From Atopostipes sp963558565 (GTDB taxonomy: Bacteria > Bacillota > Bacilli > Lactobacillales > Carnobacteriaceae_A), in NCBI GenBank assembly GCA_963558565.1, contig CAUWGX010000003.1, positions 124,001-188,000 on the forward strand: DNA of 64,000 nucleotides. The letters run 5' to 3'. A program made the position numbers and the translations under genes. The notes under the pieces were generated by a model, which was not told where the DNA came from, made no database searches, and worked only from the letters and a program-made list of their open reading frames with translations. This document shows positions 52,995-60,353 of the stretch, in pieces (the first letter of the stretch is position 1; each line of letters opens with the position of its first letter).

Positions 52995-53015
52995 TTTGTT
53001 TAATTTTTGTGCGAA

Positions 53016-53621
53016 TTAACGGTTGTAGAACTCAACAACGTATGATTCGTCGATTTCAGCAGGCATTTCTTCACGTTCTGGTAAACGTGTCATTTTACCT
53101 TCTAATTTCTCTTCATCAAATTCTAAGTAGTCTGGACGACCAAATAGAGATTCAACGGATTCAGTGATGATAGATAAGTCTCTAGATTTTTCACGTACAC
53201 CGATGACTTGTCCAACTTGAACAGTATATGATGGAATATCTAATCTTTTTCCATCGACTGTAATGTGGCCATGGTTTACTAATTGACGAGCTTGACGACG
53301 AGTTGTCGCATAACCTAAACGGTAAACTAAGTTATCTAAACGTTGCTCGAGTAAAATCATAAAGTTCGTACCATGCTCACCTTCACGAATTTTACCTGCT
53401 TCTAAGAATAAGTTAAAGAATTGACGTTCATTCAATCCATATAAGAAACGTAATTTTTGTTTTTCTTTTAACTGTAGTCCGTACTCTGATAAGTTTTCAC
53501 GGCTAGTTGGTCCGTGTTGACCTGGAGCGTATGGACGACGTTGTAATTCTTTTCCTGTACCTGATAAAGAAATCCCTAAACGACGTGATTTCTTCCAAGT
53601 TGATCCTGTAAATCTTGACAT
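53016..53621 (-). CDS. rpsD: 30S ribosomal protein S4
   Basis: The 201-residue S4 contains MSRFTGSTWKKSRRLGIS, RRPYAPGQHG, the S4 RNA-binding domain (RLDNLVYRLGYATTRRQARQLVNHGHI) and a C-terminal tail. It is a primary 16S rRNA binder. The frame continues to 53690, but GGAGG is 7 bases before the ATG at 53621. It stands alone, the usual Firmicutes arrangement with autoregulated expression. Confidence 0.97.
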   Translation of the reverse strand: MSRFTGSTWKKSRRLGISLSGTGKELQRRPYAPGQHGPTSRENLSEYGLQLKEKQKLRFLYGLNERQFFNLFLEAGKIREGEHGTNFMILLEQRLDNLVYRLGYATTRRQARQLVNHGHITVDGKRLDIPSYTVQVGQVIGVREKSRDLSIITESVESLFGRPDYLEFDEEKLEGKMTRLPEREEMPAEIDESYVVEFYNR

Positions 53622-53792
53622 TTTATTTCCTCCATATAGTTGTATTGGAGTAAAATAACGTAACGAATAGAAGCTCAATAATACGTGCATTCCCTTTTAA
53701 TTTTCACCAAATTGCAGCCGCTGGTTACTCATTCACCTGACGGTAAAGAAATGTTGACGCGGTTATCGCTTCTTGCTGCATTATTTTACACA
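53622..53792 (-). promoter_or_regulatory. rpsD 5' untranslated leader (probable S4 leader)
   Basis: About 170 bases between the promoter and the rpsD ribosome site with no gene. Firmicutes rpsD mRNAs carry an S4-binding leader that mediates autorepression; its location fits. No fold was computed. Confidence 0.5.
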
Positions 53793-53798
53793 AAGCGT

Positions 53799-53827
53799 AT
53801 TGTACCTTATTGGGAAAGCGAAGTCAA
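53799..53827 (-). promoter_or_regulatory. rpsD promoter
   Basis: TTGACT (53827-53822), 17-base spacer, TACAAT (53804-53799) on the minus strand. Confidence 0.85.
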
Positions 53828-53847
53828 TCACTCCCACCCCTTTTATG

Positions 53848-53897
53848 AAAAAAGCAGGTATCTTTCTAAAAACGTCTTAGAAAAACACCTGGCTCAT
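53848..53897 (-). terminator. CsbD-gene terminator
   Basis: AGC-AGGT / ACCT-GCT with inner TTTCTAA/TTAGAAA arms and six T's on the minus strand, directly after the CsbD-like gene and upstream of the rpsD promoter. Confidence 0.7.
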
Positions 53898-53904
53898 TGA
53901 TTCT

Positions 53905-54108
53905 TTAGTCGTTCTCTTTATTTTCTTTTTTGAATTGTTCAATTTTTTCATTCACCGTGCGTGAAAGATCGTTTAAGGCATCCTCGCCTGAATCTTTCCC
54001 TTTACCAATGGATTCTTGGATGTGCCCTTTAAGAACTTGCACTTGATCATCCGATAATTCGCCCGCTGCTTGGTTTACTTTTCCTTTAATTTCGTCTAGA
54101 TTTGCCAT
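53905..54108 (-). CDS. CsbD-family stress protein
   Basis: The 67-residue hydrophilic helical protein has LDEIKGKVNQAAGELSDDQ and LKGHIQESIGKGKD, the KGK..QAxGxxxxD pattern of CsbD/YjbJ proteins. These are abundant, stress-induced (sigma-B in B. subtilis) and of unknown mechanism. It is monocistronic, ending in its own hairpin. Confidence 0.85.
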   Translation of the reverse strand: MANLDEIKGKVNQAAGELSDDQVQVLKGHIQESIGKGKDSGEDALNDLSRTVNEKIEQFKKENKEND

Positions 54109-54493
54109 TCATTATGCTCCTTTAAGTTGTTTATTTATATATAGTATAAAATGAGCGCACTAAAAGATGCAAATATAAGCGATAAGAGGTTGTATTTCTT
54201 GCACATCTTTGTTAAACCCGTGCGTAAGCGGTTTAAACAGCATTCCTTTATTGAAAATAATTTTCTAAATTCCCCTAGCAATGCGCTTCACGACCTATCA
54301 TCGTCATAAATTTCAAAAAAATATATGCTACCATTTCTAATTCTCCATGATTTTATGTTAAACTATGAACATAGAAATCTTGCTTACATAGCAATCGATA
54401 AGAGTATATACTTGTACTCGTTTAAGAGGATTTATAGAATATGAAAGCATGTACTCTATAAATTTGAGATGATTTAAATAGGAGGAAATTATG
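54109..54493. other. Region upstream of alanine dehydrogenase
   Basis: No gene. It holds TATGTT/AACATA arms around 54355-54374 and, closer to ald, an imperfect 32-base palindrome (separate entry). A promoter near TATATA at 54406 is likely but its -35 is unclear. Confidence 0.5.
54431..54462 (+). promoter_or_regulatory. Inverted repeat in the ald leader
   Basis: TTTATAGA and TCTATAAA perfect outer arms with partly paired ATATG/CATGT inside, 19 bases before the ald ribosome site. It could be an operator or a hairpin in the 5' leader; there is no T-run. Confidence 0.5.
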
Positions 54494-55609
54494 ATGATAA
54501 TAGGAGTACCCAAAGAAATAAAAGCAAATGAAAACCGTGTTTCAGCAACCCCCGCTGATATTAGTGATTTAGTTCAAAATGGACATGAAGTGCTTGTTGA
54601 AACGGGTGCCGGTGAAGGATCCGGTTTTCTAGATAAAGAATATGTCGATGCAGGGGCAGAAATCAAAGAAACCGCTGCTGAAGTTTGGAAAGCAAAAATG
54701 GTCATTAAAGTTAAAGAGCCGATTGAAGAAGAATACCAATACTTTTACGATGGCTTAATCTTATTTACTTACTTACACTTAGCCAATGACAAACCCTTAA
54801 CAGATGCTTTAATTGAAAACAATGTCTCTGCCTTAGGTTACGAGACCATTTCCGTAAAAGGCGCATTGCCATTACTTAAACCAATGAGTGAAGTCGCCGG
54901 ACGTTTCGCTGTGCAAGCAGGGGCACAATTTTTACAACATCGTTATGGTGGTTCTGGTGTTCTTCTTGGGGGAGTTCCTGGAGTTAGCCGTGGAAAAGTC
55001 GTGATTATTGGTGGAGGAGTTGTTGGTCTAAATGCTGCTAAAATTGCGATGGGTCTTGGTGCAAATGTCACGGTTCTAGATCTTGACCAAGAACGTCTAG
55101 CTGAAATCGATGACTTATATGGTACACAAATTGATACTTTAATGTCAAACTCATACAATATCGCAGAAGCAGTACGTGATGCGGATGTTGTTGTTGGTTC
55201 TGTTTTAATTGCCGGTGCGAAAGCCCCTATTCTTGTGACTGAAGAAATGGTTAAATCTATGAAACCTGGTTCAGTCGTTGTGGATGTGGCCGTTGACCAA
55301 GGGGGTAACTTCGAAACCACAGAACATGCAACGACCCATGATGACCCTGTTTATAAAAGACATGGCATCATCCATTACGCAGTAGCCAACATTCCAGGAG
55401 CCGTTCCTCGTACAGCGACGATTGCTCTAACCAATGTGACGATGCGTTATATTGAACAAGTCGCCAACAGAGGTTTAGAAAAAGCCTTCTTAAACAACCA
55501 AGCGCTTATGCGTGGAATCAATGTTTATAAAGGTTTAGTCACCAATGAAGGTGTTGCAAAAGCACTCGATATGAAATTTACCAATATGTATGACATTATT
55601 CGTGGCTAA
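54494..55609 (+). CDS. ald: Alanine dehydrogenase
   Basis: The 371-residue NAD-dependent enzyme interconverts L-alanine and pyruvate + NH3. Signatures: IGVPKEIKANENRVSATP with substrate-binding Arg, Lys in VIKVKEP, catalytic His in YLHLAN, nucleotide fold VVIIGGGVVGLNAAKIAMGLGA, Asp in VDVAVDQGG, and AVANIPGAVPRTATIAL. Two adjacent ATGs exist; the second (54494) has 8-base spacing to AGGAGG and matches family starts. It is monocistronic with a terminator, and is a second pyruvate-handling enzyme in this window. Confidence 0.96.
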   Translation: MIIGVPKEIKANENRVSATPADISDLVQNGHEVLVETGAGEGSGFLDKEYVDAGAEIKETAAEVWKAKMVIKVKEPIEEEYQYFYDGLILFTYLHLANDKPLTDALIENNVSALGYETISVKGALPLLKPMSEVAGRFAVQAGAQFLQHRYGGSGVLLGGVPGVSRGKVVIIGGGVVGLNAAKIAMGLGANVTVLDLDQERLAEIDDLYGTQIDTLMSNSYNIAEAVRDADVVVGSVLIAGAKAPILVTEEMVKSMKPGSVVVDVAVDQGGNFETTEHATTHDDPVYKRHGIIHYAVANIPGAVPRTATIALTNVTMRYIEQVANRGLEKAFLNNQALMRGINVYKGLVTNEGVAKALDMKFTNMYDIIRG

Positions 55610-55621
55610 AAAATTAAAATA

Positions 55622-55667
55622 ACTAAAAAAAGCTTCCTCGAAATTACTTCGGGGAAGCTATTTTTAT
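55622..55667. terminator. Bidirectional terminator, ald / luxS
   Basis: AAAGCTTCC-CGAA / TTCG-GGAAGCT arms with A- and T-runs, between convergent genes. Confidence 0.88.
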
Positions 55668-55670
55668 CTC

Positions 55671-56144
55671 TTATATCGATGACTGGAAGGTACGTTCAAA
55701 AGGATCAAGACTGATGCCTTGTTCCAGGACTTGTTTGGCATACTCTTTCGCCGCAAATAAACTATGATCCCGGTAATTTCCACACTCTTTAGCAGTCACT
55801 GCCGGTACTTCTTCTGTTTCGACAACTTTTTCTAAAGTTTGTTCTAAAGCTGTCGCAATTTCTTCCGGCGTTGCTTCATTCCATTTAATACAGTAAAAAC
55901 CTGTCCGACAACCCATTGGCGAAACATCAATCACATCTTCTAAATGATCGCGTAAATAAGTCGCCAATAAATGCTCTAAAGTATGCATAGCGCCGGTGGG
56001 AAAAGAATCTTCATTCGGTTGTAAGAAACGCAAATCAATTTTTTGAATCGTACTTCCCTGTGTATCCTCTTCGACGCCCGCTACGCGTACATAAGGAGCC
56101 TTTACTTTATTGTGATCTAAATCGAAACTTTCTACTCTAGCCAA
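55671..56144 (-). CDS. luxS: S-ribosylhomocysteine lyase LuxS
   Basis: The 157-residue metalloenzyme shows FDLDHNKVKAPYVR, the metal motif HTLEHLLATYLRDH (HxxEH), and the catalytic Cys in MGCRTGFYCI with a second metal Cys in KECGNYRDH. It splits S-ribosylhomocysteine into homocysteine and DPD, the precursor of autoinducer-2. The start is a TTG with AGGAGA 8 bases upstream. It follows mtnN by one base; the two consecutive steps of the activated-methyl cycle are coupled. Confidence 0.96.
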   Translation of the reverse strand: MARVESFDLDHNKVKAPYVRVAGVEEDTQGSTIQKIDLRFLQPNEDSFPTGAMHTLEHLLATYLRDHLEDVIDVSPMGCRTGFYCIKWNEATPEEIATALEQTLEKVVETEEVPAVTAKECGNYRDHSLFAAKEYAKQVLEQGISLDPFERTFQSSI

Positions 56145-56145
56145 C

Positions 56146-56853
56146 TCAATCTCTCCTACTATTATTTAACTTTTTAATTACAGCTAATATAAGTTCTGCT
56201 GAACGTTTTCCTGCTTGGAGCACAAATTCATCAAAATTAATCGTCGCTGCTTCATCCGCTGTATCCGACACAGCTCGAATTACCGCAAAAGGAATATCAA
56301 ACTGACGACAAGTTTGCGCAACCGCTGCCCCTTCCATTTCCGTCACTAAAGCCTCTGGAAAATGTTTTTTAATTTCATTGATTTGAGCGGTATCGGAAAT
56401 AAATGAATCCCCCGACACAATTAAGCCTTTTTCTACATGCCAACCTAAAGACGGTGCAGCTTCCTCAATCAGGGCACCCAAGTCTTCATCGACCACATAT
56501 TCCGCGTCCATTTGAGGGATCTGCCCATAAGTATAACCAAAGCTGCGGTTATCCGCATCGTGGTAAGATAAACGGGTTGCAATCACTAAATCACCAATGG
56601 ATAAACCTGTCCCAATGCCCCCCGCTGATCCGGTATTAATGACCACATCCATCTCAAATTCCTGAATTAATAAGGTAGTAGCAATCGTCGCATTGACTTT
56701 TCCAATCCCCGACTGCACAACCGTCACCGGCTGGTCATAAATAGTGCCTTCATAAAACGTTTGATTGGCGATTTTTTGAATGGACGCGGAGGACAACACT
56801 TCGGTTAGTCGTTGCCGTTCCTCGGCCATCGCCACTAAAATTCCAATTTTCAA
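56146..56853 (-). CDS. mtnN: 5'-methylthioadenosine/S-adenosylhomocysteine nucleosidase
   Basis: The 235-residue protein is a nucleoside phosphorylase-fold hydrolase: IGILVAMAEERQRL, VVQSGIGKVNATIATTLL, NTGSAGGIG, and the purine/ribose site VTEMEGAAVAQTC, then RAVSDTADEAA with catalytic Asp. It removes adenine from SAH and MTA, feeding LuxS. A TTG start (56853) has AAGGAG 7 bases upstream. It sits in nudF-small membrane gene-mtnN-luxS. Confidence 0.95.
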   Translation of the reverse strand: MKIGILVAMAEERQRLTEVLSSASIQKIANQTFYEGTIYDQPVTVVQSGIGKVNATIATTLLIQEFEMDVVINTGSAGGIGTGLSIGDLVIATRLSYHDADNRSFGYTYGQIPQMDAEYVVDEDLGALIEEAAPSLGWHVEKGLIVSGDSFISDTAQINEIKKHFPEALVTEMEGAAVAQTCRQFDIPFAVIRAVSDTADEAATINFDEFVLQAGKRSAELILAVIKKLNNSRRD

Positions 56854-56878
56854 TGAATTACTCCTTCAACTCTTATCG

Positions 56879-57124
56879 TTAAATAAATAAAATAAAAATC
56901 CATGCAATAACTAATAATAAAGTAACGATCGCAATAAGTAAAGTTAATATCCGATCGGTGCGACGATGACGGGACATGACGTCGGACCGGCGTCGTTTCG
57001 TTTTCCCTTGTCGGTTTAATTTAAACTCCTCGATCCGTTCCTTCCATGAATTTTTACGTTTTTGGCGTGCTTCTTGTTTCCGTCTTTCGCGCTCCGCTCT
57101 TTTTCTTTCTGCTCTTGAACTCAT
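56879..57124 (-). CDS. Small bitopic membrane protein at the MacP position
   Basis: The 81-residue protein is extremely basic over residues 1-58 (repeated RAERERRKQEARQKRK-type stretches) with one C-terminal membrane helix (ILTLLIAIVTLLLVIAWIFILFI). In streptococci the gene between the Nudix hydrolase and mtnN is macP, a small bitopic activator of the class A PBP2a (recalled context). Placement and topology agree, but sequence similarity was not tested and no phosphorylation site is obvious. It begins about 40 bases after nudF. Confidence 0.65.
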   Translation of the reverse strand: MSSRAERKRAERERRKQEARQKRKNSWKERIEEFKLNRQGKTKRRRSDVMSRHRRTDRILTLLIAIVTLLLVIAWIFILFI

Positions 57125-57161
57125 CTGATCTCTCTACCTCACCTATAAACTTCATGATATT

Positions 57162-57728
57162 TTATTGTTCTGTGTTCGGTCTATTTTTATCTCGTTTCAT
57201 GCGCCAGTAAAATAAAGCAAAGACCGTTTTCGCATCACACAATTCTCCCCGAATATAAGCATCCATTGCTTCATCAAAATCTAAAGTAACGACTTCGATA
57301 AATTCACTCTCGTCTTGGGCGCGAGGATTTTCAACCTTTTCTAAACCATGTGCTTCGTAAATTTCTAAAAATTCATCGGTATAGCCAGGCGTACTATAAA
57401 AAGAAGTGACATAACGCCAATCATCTGAGCGAAAGCCGGTTTCTTCTTCCATTTCACGTTGCGCAGTAACCATACCATCTTTGTCTTCATCGTCTCTTAA
57501 ACCGGCAGGCAATTCTAACGTCGTTTTTCCAATCGCTACTCGGTATTGGCGAACGAGGATCAATTCTTGTTCGGCCGTAAAAGCAATCACGGCAGCGGCT
57601 GAATCATGTCGCACAATTTCACGTTCTGCTTCTTGTCCATCGGGCAAAGTAACATCTAATAATTGATAGGTCGTAATATTTCCTTCATGAATGGTCTCTG
57701 TGTTCGTAATCTTTTCTTCAAATTCCAT
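57162..57728 (-). CDS. nudF: Nudix hydrolase, ADP-ribose pyrophosphatase type
   Basis: The 188-residue protein carries the Nudix box as LPAGLRDDEDKDGMVTAQ and REMEEETGF near residues 75-100. It also has the ADP-ribose pyrophosphatase traits YRVAIGKTTLELPAG and the downstream YSTPGYTDEFLEIYEA (loop with SPG-like triad). It cleaves ADP-ribose to AMP and ribose 5-phosphate. ATG start with AAAGGG upstream. It is first gene of the nudF-mtnN-luxS run. Confidence 0.92.
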   Translation of the reverse strand: MEFEEKITNTETIHEGNITTYQLLDVTLPDGQEAEREIVRHDSAAAVIAFTAEQELILVRQYRVAIGKTTLELPAGLRDDEDKDGMVTAQREMEEETGFRSDDWRYVTSFYSTPGYTDEFLEIYEAHGLEKVENPRAQDESEFIEVVTLDFDEAMDAYIRGELCDAKTVFALFYWRMKRDKNRPNTEQ

Positions 57729-57877
57729 TTGTATCTCGCCCTTTCTTCTTTTCTTTATTATAGCATTACTAGCTACAATTTTTTTACAATTTGTTTAAAA
57801 TCCTGCTAAAGTATGAGTGGTCTTCCCTAAGTTTATGGTAAAATAAATTGGATACTAAAGAAAGGATGTAGACAAAT

Positions 57878-58573
57878 ATGAAGAAAAAAACATCCAATAA
57901 TCTTTTTATATTACTTTTAGCAGGGATTACCATTGTGGTCGTAGTCTTTCTTCTAGGAGCGTTAAATGTAAATCGTACATTTTCGATTATTATTGGAGTC
58001 GTGATGGGTGTTGGTCTCTATGCGACTTATTTAAAAAGACAGGCCCCACCCCAAAAGAAAAAAGTCCAAGATTTAAAACCAGTCTCCGATGAAAGAGAAA
58101 AGTTTTATCAATCTCGAGGCTTAAGCAATGAAGATATTGATTTCTTTAGAGACACCATGAATAACGCTAAAAGCCAAATTTTACAAATCGAGGAAAACAT
58201 GACCCACACTGGTAAGTTGCGCGCCATTGCGAACCGCAACAACACCTTGCATTTGATCAAAGTTTTATTTAAAGATATCGTCAATGAACCGGAACGATTA
58301 CATGAAGTGGATCAATTTTTATATGTCCATTTGCCGAGCTTGGCTGATTTAACAGACAAATATGTCACCATTAATCAACATCAAGCAAAAAGCAAACAAA
58401 CTTTTGATGTGTTAGAAAAATCTGCGCAAACGATTGATGATGTCTGCGAACAAATTGCTGGAGACTACATGAAGTTCCGTTCAACTGACATCTCTGATTT
58501 AGCGGATGAAGTGGAATTGGCTAAGCGTCGCTTAAATCGCGAAGGCTCATCCATTGAAGATGACGAAATTTAA
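57878..58573 (+). CDS. xpaC: XpaC-family protein
   Basis: The 231-residue protein has two N-terminal membrane helices (LFILLLAGITIVVVVFLLGA and FSIIIGVVMGVGLYATYL). A cytoplasmic helical domain of the XpaC (5-bromo-4-chloroindolyl phosphate hydrolysis) family follows, with FRDTMNNAKSQI and FLYVHLPSLADLTDKYV. Its function is unknown; it almost always precedes telA, as here (43 bases), which suggests a shared membrane-stress or toxic-anion role. AAGGATG precedes the ATG. Confidence 0.88.
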   Translation: MKKKTSNNLFILLLAGITIVVVVFLLGALNVNRTFSIIIGVVMGVGLYATYLKRQAPPQKKKVQDLKPVSDEREKFYQSRGLSNEDIDFFRDTMNNAKSQILQIEENMTHTGKLRAIANRNNTLHLIKVLFKDIVNEPERLHEVDQFLYVHLPSLADLTDKYVTINQHQAKSKQTFDVLEKSAQTIDDVCEQIAGDYMKFRSTDISDLADEVELAKRRLNREGSSIEDDEI

Positions 58574-58616
58574 TAGTAAACTTTAAATGAAATACATTTG
58601 GAGAGGATAATGGTAT

Positions 58617-59885
58617 ATGTCTGAAGAAGAACGAAAACAAGAGTTCAATACAGAAGAAACAACCTCAGCTCCCGACACAGAAGCAACACCTGACACGAAA
58701 CAAACTGGAGCCAATGCAGCGATCGAAGATTTACTCAAAGATCCTTTTAGTGAACCTACATCGATGCCTGAATTAGATTTAGAAACAACGGATGAACAAG
58801 AACAAAGAGCTTCCGGTCAAACGTATGAACATTTGCCGGCCGAACAACAGGAAACCGCTCGTCAATTATCAGAACAAATTGATTTTACCGATACGGATGC
58901 CGTGTTGAATTACGGATCAGCCGCCCAACAGAAAATTGGGGACTTCTCGCATAACGTCTTGAATCACGTGCAAAATCAAGAAACGGGCGAGATCGGTGCT
59001 TCCATTAATGACTTGATGTTCTATTTACAAGAGTCGGATCCTGATGAATTAGTGGAACAAAATCAAAACTTTTTACAAAAGATCTTCCGTCGTGCCAAGC
59101 GCTCCATTTATGAAACCACGGCGAAATATCAAAAAATCGGTGCGCAAGTTGATAAAATTGCTTTACAGCTTGATAAACAAAAAAGCATGTTGCTGGAAGA
59201 CAATAAAATGTTAAGCCAACTTTATGATCAAAACTTAGATTATTATGAAGCTTTAAATATTTATATTGCTGCCGGTGAATTACGAATTCAAGAATTGGAA
59301 AATGATATTATTCCAAAAGCTCTAGCAGAAGCGGAAGATAATCCCGATCAAATGCTCGTGCAAAAGGTCAATGATTTGAACCAGTTCTTAAACCGTCTAG
59401 ATAAACGTGTGCATGACTTAAGAGTGACGCGTCAAATTACGTTACAACAAGCTCCGCAAATTCGCTTGATTCAAAATACAAACCAAGCTTTAGCGGAACG
59501 GATTCAAACGTCAATTAACACAGCGATTCCATTATGGAAAAACCAAATTGTCATCTCCCTTACGCTCTTACGTAAGCAAGATGCCGTCGCTGCTCAACGT
59601 AAAGTTTCCGATGCCACCAATGAGATGCTCGAAAAGAACTCAGAAATGTTGAAACAATCATCTCTTGATACAGCTCGTGAAACAGAACGTGCGGTTGTAG
59701 ATATCGAAACACTACAAAAAACACAATCTGACTTAATTGAGACTCTCCAAGAAACATTGTCTATCCAACAACAAGGTTCACAAAAACGTCGTGAAGCCGA
59801 ACAACAATTGGTAACAATGGAAGATCAATTGCGAGACCAATTATTAGAAGTCACTCAACAATCACAAAATCCAAAAAATAATTAA
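58617..59885 (+). CDS. telA: Toxic anion resistance protein TelA
   Basis: The 422-residue protein is mostly helical and acidic at the start (residues 1-90 low complexity). It then has the TelA domain: QIDFTDTDAVLNYGSAAQQKIGDFSH, LQKIFRRAKRSIYETTAKYQ, SLTLLRKQDAVAAQRKVSDATNEML. Family members have been linked to tellurite and cell-envelope antibiotic tolerance, mechanism unclear. Cotranscribed with xpaC; a terminator follows. Confidence 0.92.
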   Translation: MSEEERKQEFNTEETTSAPDTEATPDTKQTGANAAIEDLLKDPFSEPTSMPELDLETTDEQEQRASGQTYEHLPAEQQETARQLSEQIDFTDTDAVLNYGSAAQQKIGDFSHNVLNHVQNQETGEIGASINDLMFYLQESDPDELVEQNQNFLQKIFRRAKRSIYETTAKYQKIGAQVDKIALQLDKQKSMLLEDNKMLSQLYDQNLDYYEALNIYIAAGELRIQELENDIIPKALAEAEDNPDQMLVQKVNDLNQFLNRLDKRVHDLRVTRQITLQQAPQIRLIQNTNQALAERIQTSINTAIPLWKNQIVISLTLLRKQDAVAAQRKVSDATNEMLEKNSEMLKQSSLDTARETERAVVDIETLQKTQSDLIETLQETLSIQQQGSQKRREAEQQLVTMEDQLRDQLLEVTQQSQNPKNN

Positions 59886-59912
59886 GATTGTTTAATTGAA
59901 TCAACCCTCAAT

Positions 59913-59951
59913 CCTCCCTAAACCTTTAAGTTTAGGGAGTTCTTTTTTTCT
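59913..59951 (+). terminator. xpaC-telA terminator
   Basis: CTCCCTAAAC and GTTTAGGGAG perfect arms, 6-base loop, seven T's. Confidence 0.92.
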
Positions 59952-59988
59952 TTATTGAACAAAAGGAAATTTATCGCACAGAAATTTT

Positions 59989-60236
59989 GCTCGTGAGCAC
60001 GAAACTGGTATTCGAAACCATAGGAAGGTAGCTCGTGAGCATGAAACCGAAATTCGAGACCACGGGAGGTAGCTCGTGGGCATGAAACTGGTATTCGAAA
60101 CCACGAGAAGGTAGCTCGTGAGCATGAAACCGGTATTCGAGACCACGGGAAGATAGCTCGTGAGCACGAAACTGAAATTCGAAACTACGAGAAGGTAGCT
60201 CGTGGGCATGAAACTGAAATTCATGACCGCGAGTGG
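59989..60236. repeat. Tandem array of six 41-42-bp palindromic repeats (locus 3)
   Basis: Six units with TCGTGRGCAY cores at 59991, 60033, 60074, 60116, 60158 and 60200. Unit form: GCTCGTGGGCATGAAAC, a few variable bases, TTCGAAACCACGAG. Ends are complementary (CTCGTGG with CCACGAG in unit three), so each folds into a hairpin. The last unit ends TTCATGACCGCGAG, identical to locus 1 ends, proving common origin. It lies between the telA and ileS terminators. The two in-phase frames through it are repeat-driven and not called genes. Confidence 0.88.
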
Positions 60237-60298
60237 CTTTTCTCACCAAGGCCAGAACAAATATACTATCCCCTACTTTCTTATTTGAAGCACGATAT

Positions 60299-60347
60299 AA
60301 AAAAACAGCTCGAGTCAGGAGTTTTCTCCGACTTGAGCTGTTTTTTC
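60299..60347 (-). terminator. ileS terminator
   Basis: AAAACAGCTC-AGTC-GGAG / CTCC-GACT-GAGCTGTTTT stem with flanking A/T runs, directly after ileS. Confidence 0.9.
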
Positions 60348-60353
60348 GAATAT

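Noticed and set aside
59952..60249. Two overlapping minus-strand frames with repeated HAHELPSRG-like residues
   Set aside because: They mirror the 42-base repeat; unit-length change breaks the frame and no ribosome site is present.
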